A stretch of DNA of 46,462 bases, taken from IMG/VR virus record IMGVR_UViG_3300035698_001141, positions 1 to 46,462 of that record. The stretch is one strand, 5' to 3'. The DNA comes from a virus. Positions 15,649 to 22,493 of this stretch are shown piece after piece (the first letter of the stretch is position 1; the number at the start of each line of letters is the position of its first letter). The notes under the pieces were generated by a model that was given only the letters and a program-made list of their open reading frames with translations, was not told the DNA's origin and searched no databases. The translations under genes and the position numbers were made by a program.

Positions 15649-16322
15649 AGCTACACCTTGCCGACGCGCGCGACATACTGCGCCAATTGCCGTCGGAGTC
15701 CATCGACTGCATTGTCACCGACCCACCGTACAGGGTGATCAGTGGTGGCGCGGGCAAGATGGGTGACGGGAGTCCGTCAGGCGTGATCGGCCCGAACGAT
15801 GGTAAGGTGTTTGCGCACAACAGCGTCAAGTTCTCGGAATACCTACACGATCTATTCCGTGTGTTGCGCGACCCCGGCCACATTTACCTGATGGTCAACT
15901 TCATGAACCTTGAAACGGCGTTTGCGGAACTGCGACGCGCGGGGTTCGACATCCATAATCTGCTGATTGCCCGCAAGCAAAACGCCACACCGAACCGATG
16001 GTATATGCAGAACGCCGAGTACACGATCCTCGCCCGCAAAGGCAAAGCGTTCGCGATCAACGACTGCGGTTCGATGACCTGTCACGATTGGGTTAACCCT
16101 GTCGGTGACAAGTGCCACCCGACCGAGAAGTCCGTCGATCTGATGCGTCTGTATATCGAAAACAGCACGCAACCCGGCGATGTCGTCCTCGACCCATTCG
16201 CGGGCGCTGGTGCGACAGGAATAGCATGCCGCGACACAGGTCGTTCGTTCATCGGGGTTGAATTGGACGTAACATATTATACAATAGCAATGAGGCGAAT
16301 CGGAGTAATGCCATGTCTGTAG
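15642..16322 (+). CDS. DNA methyltransferase (DPPY type, beta class)
   Basis: The 226-residue amino-methyltransferase has catalytic motif IV TDPPY at 26-30 near the N-terminus. A recognition region follows, and S-adenosylmethionine-binding motif I DPFAGAGATG is at 184-193. The order IV - recognition - I is that of the beta group, which includes CcrM-type adenine methyltransferases. It probably methylates adenine (or N4-cytosine) in phage DNA to evade restriction or to mimic host cell-cycle methylation. No cognate restriction enzyme is present. It lacks the extra C-terminal domain of CcrM. An AAGGAA ribosome site precedes the ATG. Confidence 0.9.
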   Translation: MLKLHLADARDILRQLPSESIDCIVTDPPYRVISGGAGKMGDGSPSGVIGPNDGKVFAHNSVKFSEYLHDLFRVLRDPGHIYLMVNFMNLETAFAELRRAGFDIHNLLIARKQNATPNRWYMQNAEYTILARKGKAFAINDCGSMTCHDWVNPVGDKCHPTEKSVDLMRLYIENSTQPGDVVLDPFAGAGATGIACRDTGRSFIGVELDVTYYTIAMRRIGVMPCL

Positions 16323-16492
16323 ATAACAATCACTGGATTAACGGTTTAACGCCAGACGAAGAACGTCAGGCCGACACACTCGAACTGATCATAATGCACT
16401 TGAACGATCAGATCGCAATTGAGCGCAAAGAACACAATCGTCTGCGCCACCTCGGAACGGGGCGCATGCGTCGGCGGAAAAACAAATGCTGA
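16313..16492 (+). CDS. Small hypothetical protein
   Basis: This is a 59-residue ORF (MSVDNNHWINGLTPDEERQA ...) with a central helix LIIMHLNDQIAIERKEHNRL and a very basic end (GRMRRRKNKC). It overlaps the methyltransferase stop and the start of the Xis-like gene. The predicted long helix plus basic tail could bind DNA. I recognise no family. Confidence 0.6.
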   Translation: MSVDNNHWINGLTPDEERQADTLELIIMHLNDQIAIERKEHNRLRHLGTGRMRRRKNKC

Positions 16493-16833
16493 TCACAATA
16501 CCTGAAGCGGCGAGGCGTCTGAACAAGAGAGTGGGCGTAAAACCCCTCGCGGCCACTGCCTTAGCCCATGGATTCATCGTGCGAATCGGTTCATCATCCT
16601 ATCTTCGTGAAGACGAATTAGGGGAGTTGATTGAAAAATGCCGATGCCAGCCAAAGGACCAAGATTATTCGCACGTAAGCGATCCGGTCGAGACACTACA
16701 TGGGTTATTAAAGACACCGGTGGGATCGAGGTCAGCACACGCACAGTCGACCGCCGCGAAGCTGAAATCCAACTCGGCCAATACATCGCGCGCAAAAACC
16801 GCGCAAGTGGTCCTGCTGGACCGGAAGAAATAG
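16486..16833 (+). CDS. Xis-like helix-turn-helix protein upstream of integrase
   Basis: The first 60 residues (MLITIPEAARRLNKRVGVKP, then LAATALAHGFIVRIGSSSYLREDELGELIEKC) look like a winged-helix MerR/excisionase domain of the kind encoded just before tyrosine integrases. The open frame continues to 115 residues, but its last 65 codons overlap the integrase gene in another frame by 196 bases. The C-terminal half is low-complexity and may simply ride on integrase coding. It probably directs excision together with Int. Whether the protein really extends to 16833 cannot be told from sequence alone. Confidence 0.6.
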   Translation: MLITIPEAARRLNKRVGVKPLAATALAHGFIVRIGSSSYLREDELGELIEKCRCQPKDQDYSHVSDPVETLHGLLKTPVGSRSAHAQSTAAKLKSNSANTSRAKTAQVVLLDRKK

Positions 16834-17705
16834 CGGTGGCTGACGTACTCGCAATCTACGGTGAGGAACACGCACCGACGGTCGCATCACCGCAGACCCA
16901 AGGGTACGCGATTGATGCACTGTTACCGTATTGGGGTGAGTCGGCCCTCAGTTCAATCAAGGGCGAGACGTGCCGTCGGTACGCCAAGAGCCGCAAGCAT
17001 CGACTGACTGGCGCACCAATTGCCGCCGGAACTATTCGTAGGGAGCTGAATGTGTTACAGGCCGCGATCAATTACTGCTACCGTGAAGGATACACGACAG
17101 GCGCACCGCAGGTAACGCTTCCCAAGATGGAAGAAACCAACCAACGCGCGCTGACACGTGACGAGGTCGCTAAGTTACTGCGCGCCGCGCGGCGCACATA
17201 TCGCTGCGGACATGTCGTACGATTCATCCTTGTGTCCATATACACAGGGACCAGAAAGTCCGCTGCACTTAATCTGCGCTTGTCGGGACCGGCGACGACT
17301 GGTGGCTGGTTCGATCTGGACGACCGTATTCTCTACCGGATCGGTGAGGACGAGCGGTCAACCAAGAAACGACGCACACCAGCACGCATACCTCGTCAGC
17401 TAGTGGGGCACGCCCGTCGATGGGTCGCTAATGGTGACACGTGGGCTGTACAGTTCGAGGGTGGGCGCGTTGCCGACCTGAAGAACGCATGGGCGACGGT
17501 TGTTGCTGGTGCCAACCTCGGATGGCGTCCGACACCTCACACGCTCAAGCACACGGCGATCACGTGGGCAATCAGGGGCGGCGCGTCGATACCTGACGCG
17601 GCTGCGTTCTTCGCCACCAGCGTCAAGACAATTGAGGACACTTACTGGCACCTCTCGCCAGATTTTCAACAGGGCGCAATCAGCGCAATCGAAGGGAAGC
17701 GATAA
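16638..17705 (+). CDS. int: Tyrosine recombinase (phage integrase)
   Basis: The 355-residue site-specific recombinase has an N-terminal arm-binding segment (PRLFARKRSGRDTTWVIKDT), a core-binding domain (LPYWGESALSSIKGETCRRY) and a catalytic domain. The catalytic domain has TGTRKSAALNLR (first Arg), HTLKHT (His-Lys-His, where most relatives have HxLRHT) and DTYWHLSP with the nucleophilic Tyr. It would integrate the phage at a host tRNA-Thr gene through the attP at 18638. The start at 16638 has a rather distant GGGGAG; an ATG two codons later (16644) is possible. It belongs to the integrase group common in alphaproteobacterial prophages (GGWFDLD ... TKKRRTPARIP). Confidence 0.92.
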   Translation: MPMPAKGPRLFARKRSGRDTTWVIKDTGGIEVSTRTVDRREAEIQLGQYIARKNRASGPAGPEEIAVADVLAIYGEEHAPTVASPQTQGYAIDALLPYWGESALSSIKGETCRRYAKSRKHRLTGAPIAAGTIRRELNVLQAAINYCYREGYTTGAPQVTLPKMEETNQRALTRDEVAKLLRAARRTYRCGHVVRFILVSIYTGTRKSAALNLRLSGPATTGGWFDLDDRILYRIGEDERSTKKRRTPARIPRQLVGHARRWVANGDTWAVQFEGGRVADLKNAWATVVAGANLGWRPTPHTLKHTAITWAIRGGASIPDAAAFFATSVKTIEDTYWHLSPDFQQGAISAIEGKR

Positions 17706-17706
17706 G

Positions 17707-18024
17707 ATGACTGATATGCCACCACTCATGCGCGAAGCGATATTGCGACGCACGATTGACGATCTGCAACGACAACTAATTGCGATCAAACACGGCGTGA
17801 ACTGGCGTGACGTGTGGCTTGAGAACTGTGAGGCGATGCGCGCTGCTGGCGAAAGCAAAGAAATGGCAGGTCGTTGGTTCGGCGGTAAAGCACGTGACGC
17901 AATTGAAGCCGCATGTAATGAGGTCGTCACTATGACAAACGGACCTGAGTGTGTGGCGTCACTGTCACCTCAGTGTGATTGGCAGGACACCAATACATTC
18001 AAAGGGGCGCGACAAGATGAGTGA
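17707..18024 (+). CDS. Hypothetical protein downstream of integrase
   Basis: The 105-residue protein starts MTDMPPLMREAILRRTIDDL with an N-terminal coiled-coil-like helix. A central helical region (WLENCEAMRAAGESKEMAGR) and a polar tail follow. The leader GAAGGGAAGCGATAAG gives good ribosome binding one base before the ATG region. The stop overlaps the next start. No family recognised. It lies within the 500-bp segment bounded by direct repeats. Confidence 0.6.
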   Translation: MTDMPPLMREAILRRTIDDLQRQLIAIKHGVNWRDVWLENCEAMRAAGESKEMAGRWFGGKARDAIEAACNEVVTMTNGPECVASLSPQCDWQDTNTFKGARQDE

Positions 18025-18205
18025 ATGTGTCAATTGTGGTGGTGGTCGCCTGAAACTTTCGGGTAGTGGCGAAACCAAAAAATGCGGTGACTGCGGTTGC
18101 GCTAATCTTGTGGTTGGCTCTGAACACATTGCCGCCGCCGCAAAGTTCAAGAAGCTATTGGGCCAAGGCTTGCCACGACAAACACAACATGAAGGGAAGC
18201 GATAA
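18018..18205 (+). CDS. Small zinc-ribbon protein
   Basis: The 62-residue protein has a classic four-cysteine zinc ribbon, CVNCGGG...KKCGDCGCANLV, at residues 4-33, followed by a helix (SEHIAAAAKFKKLLGQGL). Such proteins often bind DNA, RNA polymerase or partner proteins. The ATG follows AAAGGGGCGCGACAAG. It overlaps the previous gene by seven bases. Function unknown. Confidence 0.65.
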
Positions 18206-18206
18206 G

Positions 18207-18716
18207 GTGGGTAACAAGACAAAACTGATCGCGCGGCTTGAAGCTAAGATTGACGATCTGCGTGTTAAAAACAAAATCCTTGAGTCGAATCGACCTCATT
18301 GGGCGCAGGGATATACGTCTGACGGCGTTGCGGCACAGTGTGCGACGACTGCACTTTCTGCGCTCTGGGAACTACTCGACGTCGAGTGCCAGACGCATGC
18401 GATGGATAAACTGCGGACGGTGGTGAGTGGGCGCGACGTCTCAAAACATGCCGTGGACAATGCGCTAGGTCTCGCTGCAAACGCCGTGAGTGGAACCGTC
18501 TGGGCACACACACATGACCACCGTGTCTGCTACGAGGTGATAGATGTGATCCTTAATATGCGGTCAGACTTTGCGTCAATCGAGGGCCAATCAGGGGCGG
18601 GGTCTGAGGTGGGGACCACTGAAACCCCTTATTCTTATGGTGCTGCTGGAGAGAATCGAACTCTCGACCTCTCCCTTACCAAGACAGTTCCAGCACCACC
18701 CATCCCTGATAAATAA
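18207..18716 (+). CDS. Hypothetical protein whose 3' end reads through attP
   Basis: The 169-residue protein starts with a coiled-coil helix (VGNKTKLIARLEAKIDDLRV) and continues with a helical region AAQCATTALSALWELLDVEC. The GTG at 18207 is chosen because the ribosome-binding leader GAAGGGAAGCGATAAG precedes it exactly as at 17707. An in-frame ATG at 18189 has no such site. The last 26 codons are read from the attP core (GAAGENRTLDLSLTKT is the antisense reading of a tRNA), so integration would replace or alter the C-terminus. No family recognised. Confidence 0.55.
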   Translation: MGNKTKLIARLEAKIDDLRVKNKILESNRPHWAQGYTSDGVAAQCATTALSALWELLDVECQTHAMDKLRTVVSGRDVSKHAVDNALGLAANAVSGTVWAHTHDHRVCYEVIDVILNMRSDFASIEGQSGAGSEVGTTETPYSYGAAGENRTLDLSLTKTVPAPPIPDK

Positions 18717-18786
18717 CAATAAATCCCAACCAATCACCCCAAATATTGACGGATTTTCCGCTCAATCGGGGGCCAATCAAGGGCGA
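18576..18786. other. attP: attP region: core plus paired direct repeats (arm-type site candidates)
   Basis: Two 25-bp sequences containing GGCCAATCA, identical at 22 of 25 positions and in the same orientation, lie at 18576-18600 and 18762-18786. They bracket the tRNA-derived core at 18638-18683. This is the geometry of arm-type integrase sites around a core. The flanks of the core are A/T-rich on the right (18710-18765), as is usual for attP. Confidence 0.65.
18638..18683 (-). other. attP core: 3' half of a tRNA-Thr(GGT) gene
   Basis: Read on the minus strand, the 46 bases give the second half of a tRNA. The anticodon loop TTGGTAA has anticodon GGT. It is followed by the anticodon-stem strand GGGAG, variable loop AGGTC, T-arm GAGAG-TTCGATT-CTCTC, acceptor strand CAGCAGC, discriminator A and CCA. 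The 5' half is absent: bases after 18683 do not continue the D-arm and acceptor. Tyrosine integrases commonly use tRNA 3' halves as att cores, and integration restores an intact tRNA in the host. The predicted attB is therefore the host tRNA-Thr(GGU) gene. Confidence 0.9.
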
Positions 18787-18792
18787 ACTATT

Positions 18793-18972
18793 ATGAACGA
18801 TCATACCAACCGTCTACCGATGACGTCCGCTGGCGTAGCTACAATGAGTGACGAACAACTCATTCAGCAACATCGGAACCTGACGGACGATCTGCGCAAT
18901 CGTGGTATAACCGTCACCGCAAACAGACCAGATTGCAGTAATCGGTTAGCCTACACCAAGGTGTTCAAATGA
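18793..18972 (+). CDS. Small hypothetical protein after attP
   Basis: This is a 59-residue polar protein (MNDHTNRLPMTSAGVATMSD ...). A probable helix EQLIQQHRNLTDDLRNRGIT is near its centre. It ends in an ATGA overlap with the winged-helix gene. The frame is open further upstream across attP, but that part is antisense-tRNA sequence and not protein. No family recognised. Confidence 0.55.
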   Translation: MNDHTNRLPMTSAGVATMSDEQLIQQHRNLTDDLRNRGITVTANRPDCSNRLAYTKVFK

Positions 18973-19187
18973 AGCCGCGCGCATATCAGACACGTCGCGC
19001 CAAGGTCGGGATGTTCGTCAAGAACCTTGGCAATGTGACCACCGCGCAGATCATGACCGAGTTCGGGATCACATGCCCGATGGCGAACCGCGACGTCACG
19101 GCATTGATGGAAGTCGGCGTGCTGTCGCGCTTGCCCGGTGCGGTACGCGGCGGCGGTCTTCAATTCTCATACAAGGTAACGTCATGA
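18969..19187 (+). CDS. Winged-helix DNA-binding protein
   Basis: The 72-residue protein reads as a minimal winged helix: KVGMFVKNLGNVTTAQIMTE, then FGITCPMANRDVTALMEVGV (recognition helix region) and LSRLPGAVRGGGLQFSY (wing). It resembles the ArsR/DeoR-type HTH cores that phages use as small regulators. It overlaps both neighbours (ATGA), placing it in one operon with the Acb2/Tad1-like gene. Being beside attP, it is a candidate for lysogeny or accessory-gene control, which is inference only. Confidence 0.65.
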   Translation: MKPRAYQTRRAKVGMFVKNLGNVTTAQIMTEFGITCPMANRDVTALMEVGVLSRLPGAVRGGGLQFSYKVTS

Positions 19188-19393
19188 TGGACCAACCACC
19201 TAGAAAGGACCACTTTGATATGACTGAATTTACAGCAGCAGACGCCACCGCAGAGAGCATTGCCGACGCGATGGAAACGCTCGATCAGATGCCGAAAAGT
19301 CGCGAGGCCAGCATTGTGAAAACCAAGCTGCAAGAGGCTATGATGTGGCTGAACAGTGCCGCGCCAACCCGTAACGAAACTCCTACACCGTAA
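19184..19393 (+). CDS. Putative Acb2/Tad1-family cyclic-nucleotide sponge (anti-defence)
   Basis: The 69-residue protein ends in MPKSREASIVKTKLQEAMMW followed by LNSA. This closely follows the hallmark P.SREASLA.TKLEEA.MW.N.A hairpin of phage Acb2/Tad1-type proteins. An upstream helix (ADATAESIADAMETLDQ) fits the two-helix hairpin. Known Acb2 and Tad1 proteins bind cyclic oligonucleotides or gcADPR and block CBASS or Thoeris signalling. I infer a similar role here; which signal it binds cannot be read from sequence. Starts: ATG 19184 with AAGG at good spacing, or ATG 19220 at the conserved part. It is translationally coupled to the winged-helix gene. Confidence 0.65.
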   Translation: MMDQPPRKDHFDMTEFTAADATAESIADAMETLDQMPKSREASIVKTKLQEAMMWLNSAAPTRNETPTP

Positions 19394-19405
19394 AGGACCG
19401 CGCTA

Positions 19406-19822
19406 ATGTATGAACGATCATGGAAAGATGCCAAAATACCCGCTTGGGTTTCAGAAAGCATTGATCGTGACCTCATGGCATTCAAGATCACCGCTGCATT
19501 GTCTTGGCCAACAGAATCGCGACCTGAGCCAATACCGTTCTTTTGGGGCGAGTATGACAGACTTTTAGGTGAGCCGATGGAAGGCACGTTCTGGGTGATG
19601 GGTCGCTATGTTGAACCTGTGGAAATTCGTATTCAAGACGGGAGCGTCGGTCAAAAATGGAAGTCTTGGGTTTTTCGTTCTGGGGGTGGGCAATGGACAA
19701 CATCCGTTCCGCGAGGACGCCTTTTTTCGTGCGAACGTGACGCAAGATTAGAACTCTTGTGGCGTGAGTGCGAAAGTAGCGCCAAAACCCTAAATTCGAT
19801 ACGCGAGAAACTTTACTCATAA
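19406..19822 (+). CDS. Hypothetical protein between Acb2-like and Fic genes
   Basis: The 138-residue soluble protein is rich in Trp and aromatic residues (for example PFFWGEYDRLLGEPMEGTFW and WKSWVFRSGGGQW). The centre is predicted to be beta-rich and a C-terminal helix is present (DARLELLWRECESSAKTLNS). No signal peptide, membrane segment or catalytic motif is visible. It sits 14 bases before the Fic gene and could be its partner or substrate, but I recognise no family. Confidence 0.6.
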   Translation: MYERSWKDAKIPAWVSESIDRDLMAFKITAALSWPTESRPEPIPFFWGEYDRLLGEPMEGTFWVMGRYVEPVEIRIQDGSVGQKWKSWVFRSGGGQWTTSVPRGRLFSCERDARLELLWRECESSAKTLNSIREKLYS

Positions 19823-19836
19823 AGCGAGCATATGAC

Positions 19837-20280
19837 ATGAACTTGATAGACTTCATACAGGAATCTAATCGCATTGAAGGTACCCTGACGTACCCATCTG
19901 ACACTGAAATAGAGGCGTACGTCACGTTCCTGTCGCTGAAGGATGTGCCGACCATCCAAGACCTGAGACGCTTCGTAGAGGTCATCCAACCCGATGCACA
20001 GTTCCGCAACATGGTGTCCGTGCCGAACGTACGTGTCGGACGTCACATTGCACCTACTAGCGGACCTGACATAAGAAGCGCGCTATTCAAGATATTGTGT
20101 TATGCTTCAGGATACGGACCTTATCGCACACATTGTGAATATCTGACGTTACATCCGTTCACTGACGGCAACGGAAGATCGGCACGCGTGCTATGGTTGT
20201 GGATGATGGGTGGGGCACCTCGCGGTTTCCTGCACCAATTCTACTACCAATCACTTGACGCATCGGACGGACGTAAATGA
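19837..20280 (+). CDS. Fic-domain AMP-transferase with N-terminal self-inhibitory motif
   Basis: The 147-residue protein contains the complete Fic active site HPFTDGNGRSAR at 106-117 and the flap VRVGRHIAP (65-73). The N-terminus has SNRIEG at residues 10-15, which matches the inhibitory [S/T]xxxE[G/N] helix of class II Fic proteins, with E14 as the gatekeeping Glu. Such enzymes transfer AMP (or other NMPs) to target proteins, and inhibition is relieved in certain conditions. In a phage it may modify a host factor, act as an addiction module, or defend the prophage. It is short for a Fic protein but keeps the core. Its stop overlaps the PrimPol ATG (ATGA). Confidence 0.88.
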   Translation: MNLIDFIQESNRIEGTLTYPSDTEIEAYVTFLSLKDVPTIQDLRRFVEVIQPDAQFRNMVSVPNVRVGRHIAPTSGPDIRSALFKILCYASGYGPYRTHCEYLTLHPFTDGNGRSARVLWLWMMGGAPRGFLHQFYYQSLDASDGRK

Positions 20281-22493
20281 ATCTGCCCCCACGCTTCCTG
20301 AACTGGCGACTGTCGGATGGCAAAAAGATGCCGTGCCGCGCCGATGGTACGATCTGTGACGCGCATGACCCGGCCAACCATACCGACTTTGCGACCGCGA
20401 CTGCGGCGGGTCTGGGCGTGGCGTTCGACATCCGTGCCGAAGACGGTCTGTTCTTCATGGACATGGATAAATGCCGAGACGACGCCGGTAATTGGTCGGC
20501 TGAAGCGCAAGCGATATTCACATCGTTCAGCGGTGCGTGGGGTGAGGTTTCACAGTCCGGTAAAGGACTTCACATAATTGGGCGCTGCGATCCGTCGCGT
20601 CTCAAGGACAGAAGGAACAAATGGGATGGATGGCTCGAATGCTACACAGATCAGCGTTTTGTTGCGTTCGGAGGGACCGGATGGGCACCCATTGGCGGCA
20701 CGTCGCGACCAGAACAAGATTGGACCGAGCAACTCTTACGCGTGGTCCCGGAGCGCCAGAACCTCGGTGAGTTACCTGAAGGCATTGATGATACATACAC
20801 TGGCGAATGGACCGACGACGAACTGATAGCGGCAATGCTGCGATCTAGCGGCGGCGCGGGATCAGCGTTCGGACTGAAGGCGTCCGTGGCGGACCTGTGG
20901 AACGCTGACGTCGCAAAGCTGTCCAAGATGTATCCATCGTACGACGGCAACGGTGACTTCGATCACTCGTCGGCTGACGCGGCGCTGCTGGCACACCTTG
21001 CGTTCTGGACGGGCAAAGACATGCCACGTATGGACCTGCTGTTCAGGCGCAGCGGCTTGATGCGTGAGAAGTACGAGAAGCGCGCAGACTACCGCCGCGA
21101 CACTGTGGGTAATGCTGCGCGGCTGTGTAACAAGGTGTACGACAAGCCACCTGTCGCCGCGTCAACACCGACCGGGCAGGGCGTTGCGGCACCTGAAGGT
21201 AGTGCGGCTGCGGATGTGTACATGACTGTTGCAGAAATGCAACAACACTTCAAAGGCTGCACGTACATCCGTGACGCACACCGCGTCATGATACCGGACG
21301 GCGCGATGCTCAAACCAGAACAATTCAACGCCACCTATGGAGGTTACATGTTTCAGATGATGCCCGACGGCACTAAGCCGAGCAACAAAGCGTTCGAGGC
21401 GCTGACCGAGAATAAAGCCGTACGGTTCCCACAAGCGATCCGCCCATGTTTCCGCCCGGACCTCGCGGCGGGTGTCATCCTCAATGACGGGTCGATCAAT
21501 ACCTACGTCGCGCCCAATGTGTGCATGAAGCAAGGCAATGTCGCGCCGTTCCTGAAGCACCTATCGAAGCTGCTACCCGACGAGGGCGACCGTGCGATAT
21601 TGCTCGCATGGATGGCGTCAGTGGTTCAGAATCCCGGTGTTAAGTTTCAGTGGGCACCCGTGCTTCAAGGCTGTGAAGGCAACGGCAAGACGTTCCTGTT
21701 TGACTTGGTCGCATACTCGGTCGGCAAGCACTATTCGTATCGCCCGAACGCGCGCCAGATCACCAACCAGTTCAACAGTTGGATTGAAGGCAAGGTGTTC
21801 GCGATATTCGAGGAAATACATATGGGCGGTAAGCGGGACATACTGGACGCCCTCAAGCCACTCGTTACGAACATCGACATGGAAGTCGAAGCCAAGGGTG
21901 TCGATAAGCGCATGGCCGAGAACCGCTGCAACATGGCGTTCTGTACGAACTACCAAGACGCCGTGCTGAAGTCTCGCGGCGACCGCCGCTATTCGATCAT
22001 GTACTGCGCGCAGCAAGACGTGACAGACCTGACGCGTGACGGCATGAACGGTTCATATTTCCCCGATCTGTATTCGTGGGCAAGATCAGCCGGTGGATAT
22101 TCACATGTCGCTGAATATCTCACGACATACGATATACCTGCTGCGCTTGACCCTGCTGGTGCCTGTCACCGCGCGCCTGAGACGACCAGCACAGCACTCG
22201 CGATCAGCAAGTCGATGGGTGGCATTGAGTCCGAGATACTTGAGGCGGCTGAAGACAACACCACCGGCTTCCGTGGCGGTTGGATTTCAGCATGGGCGCT
22301 TGATAAACTGATGCGCGAACGTGGGCTGCGAATTGGACGTAACAAATTAGCGGATATTGTGCGTGAGCTTGGATACGTTCAGTTCGGTCGGGCTTCGTCC
22401 CCGTTTATGCAGGAAGACGGCAAACGCCCGATGCTGTATAAGCTACCGGGCGTTGAAGGTGATTATGCGGTGGCACAAAGCTACCCGCAATGA
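20277..22493 (+). CDS. Primase-polymerase / SF3-like helicase fusion
   Basis: The 738-residue replication protein has an archaeo-eukaryotic-type primase domain at the N-terminus. The acidic pair is in FMDMDK (D62, D64) and SGKGLHIIG (S94-G102) carries the catalytic His99. The C-terminal half is a D5/DUF5906-type helicase with Walker A GCEGNGKT at 465-472, a Walker B-like IFEEIH, and the motif MAFCTNYQDAV. The linker holds a PriCT-like region. It can prime and unwind the phage origin and would supply primers to the family B polymerase. Its stop abuts the stop of the convergent gene (TGATCA) with no gap. Confidence 0.88.
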   Translation: MNLPPRFLNWRLSDGKKMPCRADGTICDAHDPANHTDFATATAAGLGVAFDIRAEDGLFFMDMDKCRDDAGNWSAEAQAIFTSFSGAWGEVSQSGKGLHIIGRCDPSRLKDRRNKWDGWLECYTDQRFVAFGGTGWAPIGGTSRPEQDWTEQLLRVVPERQNLGELPEGIDDTYTGEWTDDELIAAMLRSSGGAGSAFGLKASVADLWNADVAKLSKMYPSYDGNGDFDHSSADAALLAHLAFWTGKDMPRMDLLFRRSGLMREKYEKRADYRRDTVGNAARLCNKVYDKPPVAASTPTGQGVAAPEGSAAADVYMTVAEMQQHFKGCTYIRDAHRVMIPDGAMLKPEQFNATYGGYMFQMMPDGTKPSNKAFEALTENKAVRFPQAIRPCFRPDLAAGVILNDGSINTYVAPNVCMKQGNVAPFLKHLSKLLPDEGDRAILLAWMASVVQNPGVKFQWAPVLQGCEGNGKTFLFDLVAYSVGKHYSYRPNARQITNQFNSWIEGKVFAIFEEIHMGGKRDILDALKPLVTNIDMEVEAKGVDKRMAENRCNMAFCTNYQDAVLKSRGDRRYSIMYCAQQDVTDLTRDGMNGSYFPDLYSWARSAGGYSHVAEYLTTYDIPAALDPAGACHRAPETTSTALAISKSMGGIESEILEAAEDNTTGFRGGWISAWALDKLMRERGLRIGRNKLADIVRELGYVQFGRASSPFMQEDGKRPMLYKLPGVEGDYAVAQSYPQ

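Larger units (their letters stand above)
17691..18206 (+). repeat. 16-bp direct repeat pair flanking a two-gene cassette
   Basis: GAAGGGAAGCGATAAG occurs at 17691-17706 and again, identically, at 18191-18206, exactly 500 bases apart. Each copy encodes the last residues and stop of a gene (EGKR-stop of integrase, EGKR-stop of the zinc-ribbon gene) and supplies the ribosome binding site of the next gene. The two genes between them (17707 and 18018) look like an inserted cassette. Confidence 0.7.

Noticed and set aside
18638-18716. A functional tRNA gene
   Set aside because: Only the 3' half (anticodon loop to CCA) is present; no D-arm or 5' acceptor strand is found on the adjacent side.
18571-18792. 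Upstream extension of the 18793 gene across attP
   Set aside because: The stretch reads LLERIELSTSPLPRQF, a well-known antisense-tRNA translation product, so it is not protein coding.
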